Assembly: GCF_029784155.1 (NCBI RefSeq)
Contig: NC_073693.1
Span: 116,276,503-116,340,502, forward strand
Length of the DNA stretch: 64,000 bases
Origin: Uranotaenia lowii
Lineage: Eukaryota > Arthropoda > Insecta > Diptera > Culicidae
Direction of reading: 5' to 3'
Shown here piece by piece: positions 1-9,628 of the stretch. Below the pieces are notes generated by a model. It made no database searches. It saw only the letters and a program-made list of their open reading frames with translations, and was not told the origin of the DNA. Position numbers and translations under genes: made by a program. Within the stretch, counting starts at the first letter, position 1, and each line of letters begins with the position of its first letter.

Positions 1-1
1 T

Positions 2-768
2 GGTCAGCAACAAGCTGGAGGACCAGCTGGTCCCAGTGTTGGAATGTTCAATGGGGTTTCGTTGATGGACAAACCTACACTAGCCGGACTTCCAGCTTCT
101 ACGCCTATGGTAAAGGCTGATTCAGATTCCGTCACCCCATTCAAAGGGATGTCGCTGAAGGATTTTGAACATCAACGGAAGATGATGCAGGAGCAAAATC
201 GACAGAAACGCCAAATCCTTCAGAAAGCAATCGACCAGCAGTGAGTTTGATTAAATACCATGTTTTCGGTTTGAAAGTATTTCTTATAAAAGCTTTATTT
301 TTCAGTGCCCAAAAAACAGCGGCCGAGGCAAACAAAATACAAGAAATCAAATCGGAACTAGAAAAACTGGACTCCGAGCTGGCATCGGACGTAGCAATTT
401 TGCGGAAACAGATCGATGCTGCTAGTTTGCACTTCTCCAATGTCGAGTAAGAATGTTACTAACTAGAATTTTTAGTGTTCCCTACTTTGATGCAATAACA
501 TTTCATACGCAGAAAAAACTACCTCAACATTGAAAACCTTTTCCTGAAGGCAAAGTTGGACCTGCACCAGGCCCTGGAACGTAAGGAAATGTTAACTGAG
601 CATCTTTGCACTATAATCTCTCACAACGAAGAACGCAAAGCCAAACGCCTCTCGGAATTGATGGAAAAGGTTGGCCTCTCAGTTAATGGCGATCTGGACG
701 ATACCGTCAACAGCGACATATCCTCAGCACAAGTTTCTTCCACGGTTGATTCGATTAATAATAATTGA
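2..768 (+). CDS. GORAB: RAB6-interacting golgin (GORAB), last three exons
   Basis: Partial gene; its 5' part lies off the left edge. Three exons are read: 2-240, 306-446 and 513-768, with introns 241-305 (GTGAGT...TTTCAG) and 447-512 (GTAAGA...ACGCAG), both preserving frame. The stop is TGA at 766-768. The product is a coiled-coil, charged protein. Segments such as [29 protein letters not shown] and [20 protein letters not shown] match the conserved GORAB core, where LTEHLCTII and RKAK.EEL are hallmarks. Known of the family: GORAB is a trans-Golgi golgin that binds RAB6 and SCYL1 and helps retrieve proteins in COPI traffic; the fly orthologue also acts in centriole duplication. The C terminus after the coiled coil is short and acidic/Ser-rich, unlike the longer vertebrate tail. 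The assignment comes from recalled family similarity, not a search. Confidence 0.9.
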
Positions 769-1257
769 GCTTACTCACTGCCGTACCAATTTAAGCAAAA
801 AACAAAACAGATAAACGTACTAGCCGTGGAGATATTCGATAAGATATTTAACAAACAAAACTAACCAAAAACAAACATCATCAATTTATGATAAAGTGAA
901 ACAAATGCGGTGAGAAAATATTCAACTTGAATGATACGGTGAAAAGTGTTCTGCAATAATATTTTAACTGATCTATTTTAACTGTTGCTACAAGTTGATC
1001 TTTTGATGAATCTTTTATAACCGTTGCGCTAAGGTTGTTACAATATTCCACATTATGCATGAAAGTATTTTCTTATGAACAAAGAGCGACAAATAGAAAC
1101 AAACTATTACATTTTTAGATCTTTTTATACAAAATGGAAACAACTAGAACGTAAAATGAGTACTCGCTCTCGAACTATAATAGCAATAGATTAGTGTTTA
1201 CGAATATTCTATTAAGTATTCTGACGCAATTTACAAACCTCTATCCAAATAAAAAAA
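769..1257 (+). other. 3' UTR of the GORAB gene
   Basis: AT-rich sequence follows the TGA stop. A canonical AATAAA poly(A) signal at 1248-1253 sits in an A-rich context, making this the likely end of the transcript. The exact cleavage site cannot be seen. Confidence 0.6.
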
Positions 1258-1874
1258 TTTCCCCTATTTATAGAAAACGGTATTATTTATACATGTTTTA
1301 CACCAATCATCGTGCGTTTCGTCTTCATGATAGTTACGTTGACCTTTTTTCGATAAATCTTGATATTTAATATTTTTATTTTTCATTTCTTTTAATAATC
1401 CCATTTCTCTAAAAAATTTCTCATCACTATTAAAAATAAATTGTTAACCCTTTGACCCTCATCCGTTCTAGAAGTTTTAACCCGCTAAGAGTTCTTGGAG
1501 TGTCAACCGTTTTGAACGAAATTTATGGTTTCGGAATCTTCAAAGTAACTTCTTAGAAAAAAAAAATCCGAAAAAAACATGCATTGAAAAAAATACTATA
1601 GACCAGCCCAAATGCTCAAAGCACTTCATTTATCGCCTAAGAAAGCTGAAATTAGAAGCAATATGTTGCGAACAAGGATGTTTTCTTTTTAAGATCAGGA
1701 CCACAAAAATGTAAAAAAGGTGTGTGAAATTCGCACTTTTCAATCAATGAACCGCCAAAATTGTTTAAGTCTTAGTAGGAAAATTTGAAAATTGGACTGG
1801 AAAGTTGACGTAATATGACACATTTTCGCATCTTTAAATTCTCAAAATAAGAAACACAGATTTTTTGTAGAGTT
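1258..1874. other. intergenic, AT-rich, nothing recognised
   Basis: No open frame of note, no clear repeat and no RNA gene. It separates the GORAB 3' end from the first retroelement fragment. Confidence 0.5.
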
Positions 1875-3374
1875 TCTAAAGGTAGCGGTAGCGGCCAGGA
1901 GGAGAAATTCAAACCGACAATTGGAAGGTTCAGTGCGCTCCAGCTGACCAGCGAAAACGTCCTCAGACTAATAGATTTCGCCGCCTCCAAACAAATGGCC
2001 TTACGAAGTACCTTTTTTCAGCACCGCCTCCCACGCAAGATCGTTGTACCAAACGCAATCACAGATCGCCCACGTTTTGATAGACTGCCGGCACTTCTCG
2101 GACATTATCGACGACAGACCTTGTCGAGGCGCTATCATCGAGTCAGACCATTATCTGGTGATGGTGAAGATGAGAAGAAGAAACCGACGGTCGCCTCGGT
2201 TGAATTGCCTGATTTTGCCTGATTTTTGCGAATGTGATGAAAAATGGGTAGTAAAGAACTGGATTAGGTACCATTGTTGAAGTTAAAAAGTGAAAATGTG
2301 GCTGAATGGAAGCAATCGAAAGATTCCCTTTAATTGTTTTTTAAAAGGGAACTAAAGGGAATCTTTCCATTGTTTTGATTGAGTAGAATTATTCAGCCAT
2401 GTAGGCTCACAACACATAATGAAGTGAAAATGAGGAGTGATGACCAAAAAAATGGTCATCACTTCGAGCGAAATTTCCGTTACTTACGTAGCCTGAATTT
2501 GCCTGATTTTTAATTCATCTGTTCCCTGATTTCTGAAAAAAATATTGGCAACCCTGCTCGCAATCGCTCGAAGCAGCGCTGCCAGCAGAGGGCGAGCTGC
2601 ACGAAGTTCCTCTACCTCTACCTCTACCATCAAGACAGCCATCAACAGTTTTGTGTAGAACGTCATCGGGTATGTGGAACAAGCTCAACGAAACGACTGG
2701 TTCGACTAGGAGTGTGGGAGGGTGATGGACGAAGAGAAAGCCACGCGGGCTGAAGTAGTGTAAAAAAGCACCCGTCAAATCGTGAAAAATCACTGAGTCC
2801 GAATTTTACAGGAGAAACTGCTTCACCTGGAGGAAGAGCAGCTAAAGCAGCTGCATCGTTTCCAAGAAACACGAAAGTTCTATCAACAAAACTCAACGCA
2901 TCCCTCAGAGGCTTCGTGCCGCTAGCCGAAATGTGCTTGGATAAGATCGGAGGCATCCTGACGGACAATCGTGAGGTGATCAAAAGGTGGAAAGAGCATT
3001 TCGATGAACTCATGAAGGGCACACATGCAGAAGATCAAGACGTTGAGGGAAGGTATATCGCCGGCGTAGCCAACGACGCACGTAGAGAAGTTTCTCCTAA
3101 AAATGAGTGAGGAAGGAGTTAAGGAAGCCATTCGCCAGATGAATATATAGCAACAAGTCGGCTGGGAAGGATGGCATCGCAGCTGAACTCATCAAAATGG
3201 GCCAGGACAAGTTGGCTGATTGCCTACACCTGTTATAGTCCGGATCTGGGACACATAATAGCTATCGGAGGAGTGAAAGGGGGTAATATGCCCCATCTAC
3301 AAGAAGTGTGACAAATTAGACTCTGAGAACTACCGGGCGACCACTGTCCTAAATGCCACCTACAAAGTTTTACT
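1875..3374 (+). mobile_element. RTE-like non-LTR retrotransposon, 5' part (decayed)
   Basis: Broken reading frames encode the end of an AP-type endonuclease and the start of a reverse transcriptase. Visible endonuclease pieces are LRLIDFAASKQM (about 1960-2000) and, after a frameshift, QIAHVLIDCRHFSDIID followed by IIESDHYLVMVKM (about 2060-2170). Further on come LTDNREVIKRWKEHFDEL (about 2960-3010), NKSAGKDGIAAELIKMGQ (about 3152-3205) and the RT block [20 protein letters not shown] (about 3300-3355). These are the usual order and motifs of the RTE/BovB-like group that gives 'craniofacial development protein 2-like' annotations. The element is 5' truncated, carries several frameshifts, has a hairpin repeat inside it (2199-2556) and is cut at 3374/3375 by copia sequence. 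The 3' half resumes near 4495. Confidence 0.8.
2199..2556. repeat. repeat inserted in the RTE fragment, with hairpin
   Basis: This block interrupts the endonuclease-RT linker. It holds two direct copies of a GCCTGATTTTGCCTGATTTTT-like motif (about 2208 and 2491) and ends in TTGGCAACCCTG, a terminus often seen on hAT-type MITEs. Inside, 2299-2399 is an inverted repeat: TGGCTGAAT...ATTCAGCCA outer ends, an AGATTCCCTTTAA / AAAGGGAATCTTT inner pair and a T/A loop. A smaller hairpin (AGTGATGACC/GGTCATCACT) lies at about 2434-2462. The family is not identified. Confidence 0.5.
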
Positions 3375-3532
3375 TGTAAAGTGGCGTGGAATAAAACTCG
3401 TGTAGTTTGGATGAAGTAGAAACTTAGAATAGAATTTATTTGCTGCCGAGCAGGAAAACATATTGCTTGGATACAGTTTGTCTATCTTGACAACGGATTC
3501 ATAGGTTACAATAATTTATCATAAACTCAACA
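3375..3532 (-). repeat. copia 3' LTR, 158 bp
   Basis: On the minus strand it begins TGTTGAG directly after the polypurine tract and ends CACTTTACA, giving the TG...CA ends expected of an LTR. An AATAAA is inside. Only one LTR copy is present, so the boundaries rest on the TG/CA ends and the PPT. Confidence 0.6.
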
Positions 3533-4490
3533 CTCCTCCTTATCCTATGATTACTTCTTGAATTCTGCCACCAGATTCACTCCTGGGTCGCTTGCCTGGC
3601 TCGGTTTCCGCGTGGCCGTCCAGGATCTCACTACTCCCATCGTCTTGAAAGTGTACCCGGTGGTGAGTATCTGGATCTCCTCCCCAATCGTCATCCACAT
3701 AGCCATTTACCACCAGATTCACCTTGTATTGCTCGTGTCGATCATCGGATTTTCGTTTGCGCTTAGAAACCCATTTGTTTCGAATCGCCGTCCTGCCCAG
3801 GTTCCAGGTCCCGTTTGAAGCAAGCCCGTTCACTTCTTCCTGCGTACCCACCTTCACACGCCCCATAGCGTTGGTGCAGTTTATTGGTTCGTTCTCTTTT
3901 TCGTACTGTAAAGAATCAGGACCAGTAACAGAACTAAAACAAACAAAGTCTTTATACTTGCCTGGGAAAACGCGCCCCCTGCCACTGTGCCTCGACCCTT
4001 GCTGCTCATCAGCTGGTCTTGTTTTTATTTGCGGAGGGAGCGCCTCTACAGGTTCCTCCACCATCGATTCAGCTTCTCGATGAATATCACGTAGGGCTTC
4101 AACATTTTGTTCACTCTGCAGAACAACGCTTCGACGATCTGCTCCTGGATTGACCCTTTTCGGCGGCCTTGGAGTCATATTGTAGAACAATTCCGTTAGT
4201 TCTACCGATGGCTCCTCTGGAATCGATTTAGCCGGTTTCCTTTGGTTCAGTCGGTATAGCCCATCTGTCTCGGATCCAGATGCAATTACGTCACTATCTC
4301 CATCCAGGACCTCGCGGTCGGAATACCACCTGCAACCCTTTTTTGCAGATTTTGCTGATGGACAGAAGGTTGGTTGCTAGATCGGAAACTAGAAGAACAT
4401 CGTGTACTTCGATGGATCCTTCTTCAAGCAACATGGTGACGTTGCCCCTGGCATCAGATTGTATCGTCTCGTTGTTTGCCATGCTACTGG
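3375..4490 (-). mobile_element. Ty1/copia retrotransposon, internally deleted, 3' LTR retained
   Basis: Read on the minus strand. A GAG-pre-integrase piece comes first (HDVLLVSDLATNLLSISKIC, then SETDGLYRLNQRKP; 4490-4240). An integrase-RT linker follows (TPRPPKRVNPGADRR), then the RT N terminus (NGTWNLGRTAIRNKWVSKRK; about 3830-3760) and the RNase H end (NGYVDDDWGGDP; about 3700). Integrase and most of RT are missing, so this is a deletion derivative. A continuous 216-codon frame at 3540-4190 runs through these remnants. After the coding part comes a purine-rich tract (AAGGAGGAG) and then the LTR. No 5' LTR is visible at the 4490 side. It lies antisense within the RTE fragment. Confidence 0.8.
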
Positions 4491-4494
4491 AGTG

Positions 4495-5560
4495 CACAAA
4501 ATTCCTCCAAAAATGTCGTGAATACCGAGTCCCTACGCACCACCTATTCATCGACTTCAAAGCCGCTTACGACACGATCGCAACGACCGTGCCAAGCTAT
4601 GGAAAACCATGGACGGATTTCGGGTGAATTATCGAGTTCATACGCATCATGCAGGGGTGCTTCGACATGGCGGTGGTCTATCCAGCATGATGTTCAACGT
4701 GGCGCTAAAAGGTGTTATTCTAAGAGCGGTGAACGAAATGCGGGGCACGATTTTCAACAGATCCAGTCAACTTATCTGATTTGTCGACGACATTGACATG
4801 GTCGGCAGATCATCTGCGGCGTTGGAGGAGATCTACCGCAAACTGAAACGCGAAGCAGGAAGAATTGGGTTGATGATTAATACGTCCAAGACGTCGTATA
4901 TGCTGGCTTGCGGATACGAGACCGACCAAACTCTCCAGCTTGTCCAGTTATAACAAGGTCACGATCGATGGCGACAAGCTGGAGATAGTCGAAGACTTGG
5001 TCTATCTCGGCTCACTGGTGATCACAGACAATGGCACCAGCCGCGGCTGCAGCCGTGAGATTCGGCGGCGAATAATCAGCGGAAGTCGTGCCTTCTATGG
5101 ACTACACAAACAACTGCAGTCGAGAAGACTTAGTCCTCACACGAAGTGTAACCTGTACATGACGCTCATTACACCGGTTGTTCTCTACGGGTACGAGACA
5201 AGGATATGGCTCGCGGAGGACCTGCGTACCCTCGGAGTATTTGAGCTCGCTCGACTCTACGGTGAACCCAGTATCCAGAAGGTGGTGAAAGCTGGCCGAA
5301 TAAGCTGGGCAGGACATGTTATGAGAATGCCGGACGACTGTCCTGCAAAATAGGTGTTTGCTACGAATCCGGTAGGAACGAGACGAGCAGGAGCGCTACG
5401 AGCAAGGTGGTTAGACCAAGTGAAGCGTGATCTGGCGAATGTGGGATGTCCGAGCAATTGAAGAACGGTTTTCATGGACCGTGTAAATTTTACGAATTAT
5501 ATTCATCAAGTTATGTCGTGAGGCGAAATACTATGTAAATAAAATAAAGTATGAAAAATA
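4495..5560 (+). mobile_element. RTE-like retrotransposon, 3' part (decayed)
   Basis: The same reading direction and family as 1875-3374. RT resumes with LQKCREYRVPTHHLFIDFKA (4500-4560), then SMMFNVALKGVILRAVNEM (about 4685-4740), a degenerate catalytic box FVDDIDMV (about 4780-4800, F.DD retained) and LMINTSKTSYMLACGYE. The RT thumb and C terminus follow: EDLVYLGSLVITDNGTS, then ISGSRAFYGLHKQL, and RISWAGHVMRMPDDCPAK (about 4990-5350). An estimated 40 codons expected between the NYR..TVLNA block and this piece are absent, so the copia junction was accompanied by deletion. The element ends in A-rich sequence near 5560. Multiple frameshifts and stops; a pseudogene. Confidence 0.8.
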
Positions 5561-6000
5561 TATGAAAAATGCACAACAACACAACTACTTAAACGCGTGT
5601 TTTCTCGAAATAAGCTTTCATGCACATACACCCCCTTGGCTCAAAGGGCCTCAAATAGCAAATGATTGAAACGATTTGAAAACGATGCTAATTGAAACGA
5701 GTGTGTTTACATTTTTATCGATTTGCCATTATGTTCCTTACAAAAAGTATTTATAAGTCTGGTTTCATCATGAACGTTGTTGACTCTCTTTTAAAATCAA
5801 GCTTTCATAAAAAGGGAAGCAAACATAACGGAAAATTGTGCCTAAATGTTTTGTAAAAAAATTTAGAATTACATTAAGGCTATCTAGTTAACTCTTGTAA
5901 AGAATCTAAGAAATATACTGTTAAAGAGTTTCATACTAAGTTTTGTATATGTTTTATAGCAGCATTGTAGTGTTACTTATATGTATGTAGACACGTGCTA
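5561..6000. other. AT-rich spacer, nothing recognised
   Basis: No repeat, RNA or coding signal recognised between the RTE tail and the GC-richer block that follows. Confidence 0.4.
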
Positions 6001-7516
6001 AGAACCGCATGAGCTTTTAACTTCACCGTTGCACCAGCCGGTGAGTTCATTTTACCGGCATCTGATGAACACATGGCGCGGGAGCGAAAACCTGGACCAT
6101 CTCTCCACCCAGGGATGAGAAATTCAGAAAAGCTCGCTCTTCGCTAGCCCCACAGTTGGCATTGCCCAGTGTAGCTCATTATCGTTTCCTTCTGTTCGTC
6201 GCATACCTTTGTTCTCTTTGCTTTTGGCTGCTGTTGTCTGTGTCCGTCCGATCCGATCGCCTTCCACCTTCTACGCTACCTTAACCGATTGCGGCGCACC
6301 GATAAGCAAAAGCACCCACCCGCGTGCTTGCTTGGCTAACAGACGGACTTCATTTAGTACCTTTTCGGTCGTTCCTGTCGTCGGTTGTCGGTTCGAAACT
6401 TCGCGCGAATCGTTTTCCGTAGTTTCGGAGTGTGACGTTTTTTTTGTTCTCCGTCTGTTTGTGGACAACGGTCGAATACTCTTCCTTCGGGATATCCTGT
6501 GAATTGGTTCCTCGTGGTGCTCTGGGCGGTGTTGATTCGTCCTGTGCCTAAACGTTTTCGGTTCCCATTGTTCTGTGCCTCGTCTGTTGTTGGAGGCGTC
6601 ATTGCATGCTGCATCAGATTTGCATCACATCGGCAGCTCACTCGTTAATACGAGGAGCAATGACAATAGTTTTGTGCACTAGTATATTGTGTAAGTGTAT
6701 TCGTGTGGTAGTAGTTAGTAATTGAAAGCGTGATTCTAGTTTTTTTTGCTTACTCCCCGGAGCCGCATTGTGCGATTGTACTCGGCTGCATTTTTCTTCT
6801 CGCTGAATAGAATTTTCCGAATTGGTGGCAGCCCAGAAGATAACAAAAAGATCTTTTCAAGTACGCCTGTGAATGGAATTTCGTGCACCGAAGAATAAAC
6901 CGACTATCTATCTACCTTTAAAGTCGTTCTTGATTTTTAATGGAATAAAACAACAACCCCGTGGGAAGTTTTTTTTAGTGAGGCTGCTACAGTTTGTACG
7001 AAAGTTTAACGGCCAGATCTTCACGTGGCTAAACCAACACATCTCACCTACATCAGCACGTGGAGTGTGGGTGTCGTTCTGGGATTGAGAGGAGGAGATT
7101 CTCATCTCATCTATGGTGTGTCTGTATCCGGATTCAAACAGGAAGAACCTCAGGCCTCGCACACTCAATCGGGGGCATTATTATCATCAGTTGTGCAAAC
7201 TTTGGAAGCCCATCTACAAAATACCTACACCAAAGTACAACTCGTGAATATGGAAATGGGAATTATCTGTGAATGGTTTTAAAATTGTTGGGCTGAAGGC
7301 AGTTTTGTTTTTCGATTCGAAACCACATCTTCAATATTTGCATTTATACATAAACGGTTTCAATTCATGGGTACTTGGAAAATCGACTAGCATTTTCGAT
7401 ATATAAAGTGTCAATCGAATCGAAACATTAGTGGAAGTTTTCTCGTGTTTCAACAGAAGTCAACAGAAGCGAAAATTGTACTTAAGGATATTTCTGAAAG
7501 CAGCTTGTAGTCTAAG
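6001..7516 (+). other. candidate promoter and noncoding first exon of a host gene
   Basis: A 1.5-kb stretch with markedly higher GC than its surroundings, no transposon similarity and no long frame. It ends in a near-perfect splice donor, CTAAG|GTAAGAAAC, with GT at 7517-7518, immediately before the minisatellite. An initiator-like CCCAGTGTAGC lies near 6160 and a TATATAAAG at about 7400. This is what a 5' UTR exon of a large, long-intron gene looks like, but no coding part can be seen, so the strand and gene are inferred. A chance donor is the alternative. Confidence 0.35.
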
Positions 7517-7582
7517 GTAAGAAACATTCAAATGAATTGATCTCATTTTAAAATTAAATATCTGGTCAACGCAGTCCAAACA

Positions 7583-8956
7583 TCAGAATCTGAAATCTGA
7601 AACGAAAATCTGAATCTTAATACTGAATTTGGAATCTGAATCTGGAATCGGGATCTGAAAAATAAATCAGAAATTTGAAATATGAATCTGAAATATGAAT
7701 CTGAAGCCTGAAATATGAATCTGAATCTGAATCTGGAATCTGAATATGAAATCTGAATCTGAAATCTGAATCTGAAATCTGAATCTGAAATCTGAATCTG
7801 AAATCTGAATCTGAAATCTGAATCTGAAATCTGAATCTGAAATCTGAATCTGAAATCTGAATCTGAAATCTGAATCTGAAATCTGAATCTGAAATCTGAA
7901 TCTGAAATCTGAATCTGAAATCTGAATCTGAAATCTGAATCTGAAATCTGAATCTGAAATCTGAATCTGAAATCTGAATCTGAAATCTGAATCTGAAATC
8001 TGAAATCTGAAATCTGAATCTGAAATCTGAATCTGAAATCTGAATCGGAATCTGAAATCTGAATCTGAAATCTGAATCTGAAATCTGAATCTAAAATCTG
8101 AATCTGAATCTGAAATCTGAAATAATCTGAATCTGAAATCTGAATCTGAAATCTGAATCTGAAATCTCAATCTGAAATCTCAATCTGAAATCTCAATCTG
8201 AAATCTCAATCTGAAATCTGAATCTGAAATCTGAATCTGAAACCTGAAATCTGAATCTGAAATCTGATCCTGAAATCTGAATCTGAAATCTGAATCTGAA
8301 ATCTGAATCTGAAATCTGAATCTGAAATCTGAATCTGAATCTGAAATCTGAATCTGAAATCTGAAGCTGAAACCTGAATCTGAAATCTGAAATCTGAATC
8401 TGAAATCTGAATCTGAAATCTGAATCTGAAATCTGAATCTGAAATCTGAATCTGAAATCTGAATCTGAAATCTGAATCTGAAATCTGAATCTGAATCTGA
8501 AATCTTAAATCCTAAATCTAAAATCTGAATCTGAAATCTGAATCTGCAATCTGAATCTGAAATCTGAATCTGAATCTGAAATCTGAATCTGAAATCTGAA
8601 TCTGAAATGTGAATCTGAAATCTGAATCTGAATCTGAAATCTGAAATCTGAATCTGAAATCTGAATCTGAAATCTGAATCTGAAATCTGAAATCTGAATC
8701 TGAAATCTGAATCTGAAATCTGAATCTGAAATCTGAATCTGAAATCTGAATCTAAAATCTGAATCTGAATCTGAAATCTGAATCTGAAATCTGAATCTGA
8801 AATCTGAATCTGAAATCTGAATCTGAAATCTGAATCTGAAATCTGAATCAGAAATCTGAATTTGAAATCTGAATCTGAAATCTAAACGCTAAACCTCTAT
8901 TCTGAATCTGAAATCTGAGTAGGAAATACAATTTTGAAATCTGAATCTGAAATCAA
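7583..8956. repeat. 13-bp minisatellite (TCTGAAATCTGAA)n
   Basis: About 1.37 kb of near-perfect tandem repeats with the 13-bp unit TCTGAAATCTGAA and scattered 6- or 7-bp slippage variants (extra TCTGAA or TCTGAAA). Because 13 is not a multiple of three, the long minus-strand frame here (7667-8170) is a low-complexity artefact. Confidence 0.95.
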
Positions 8957-8985
8957 AAATAGTTATCTGAGATCTGAACCAAAAT

Positions 8986-9628
8986 ATCAGTTAAAGCTTC
9001 AGTTCAGTTTTAGTTCAGTTTCCATTCAGTTTCAGTTCAGTTTCAGTTCAGATTCAGTTCAGATTCAGTTCAGATTCAGTTCAGTTTCAGTTCAGAGTCA
9101 GTTTCAGTTAAGTTTCAGTTCAGTTTCAGTTCAATTTCAGCTCAGTTTCAGCTCAGTTTCTGTTCAATTTCAGTTCAGTTTCAGTTCAGTTTCAGCTCAG
9201 TTTCAGCTCAGTTTCTGTCCAATTTCAGTTCAGTTTCAGTTCAATTTCAGCTCAGTTTCAGCTCAGTTTCAGTTCAGTTTCAGTTCAGTTTCAGTTCAGT
9301 TTCAGTTCAGTTTCAGCTCAGTTTCAGTTCAGTTTCAGTTCAGTTTCAGTTCAGTTTCAGTTCAGTTTCAGTTCAGTTTCAGTTCAGTTTCAGTTCAGTT
9401 TCAGTTCAGTTTCAGTTCGGTTTCAGTTCAGTTTCAGTTCAGTTTCAGTTCAGTTTCAGTTCAGTTTCAGTTCAGTTTCAGTTCAGTTTCAGTTCAGTTT
9501 CAGTTCAGTTTCAGTTCAGTTTCAGTTCAGTTTCAGTTCAGTTTCAGTTCAGTTTCAGTTTAGTTTCAGTTTAGTTTCAGCTCAGTTTCAATTCAGTTTC
9601 AATTTCTTTACAGTTCAGTTTCAGTTCA
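8986..9628. repeat. 11-bp minisatellite (CAGTTTCAGTT)n
   Basis: About 640 bp of an 11-bp unit CAGTTTCAGTT. The transitional first units contain TTCAGATTCAG, which is the reverse complement of the neighbouring TCTGAA array. The two arrays are therefore related and oppose each other, with a short degenerate junction at 8957-8985. Confidence 0.95.

Noticed and set aside
3558..4083. Plus-strand frames of 86 and 119 codons
   Set aside because: Antisense to the copia remnants.
7667..8170. 167-codon minus-strand frame of DSDFRFRFQIQ repeats
   Set aside because: Pure translation of the 13-bp minisatellite.
8934..9563. 209-codon frame of SFSSVSVQFQF repeats
   Set aside because: Translation of the 11-bp minisatellite.
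7583..9628. CRISPR-like array
   Set aside because: Units are contiguous with no unique spacers, and the DNA is eukaryotic.
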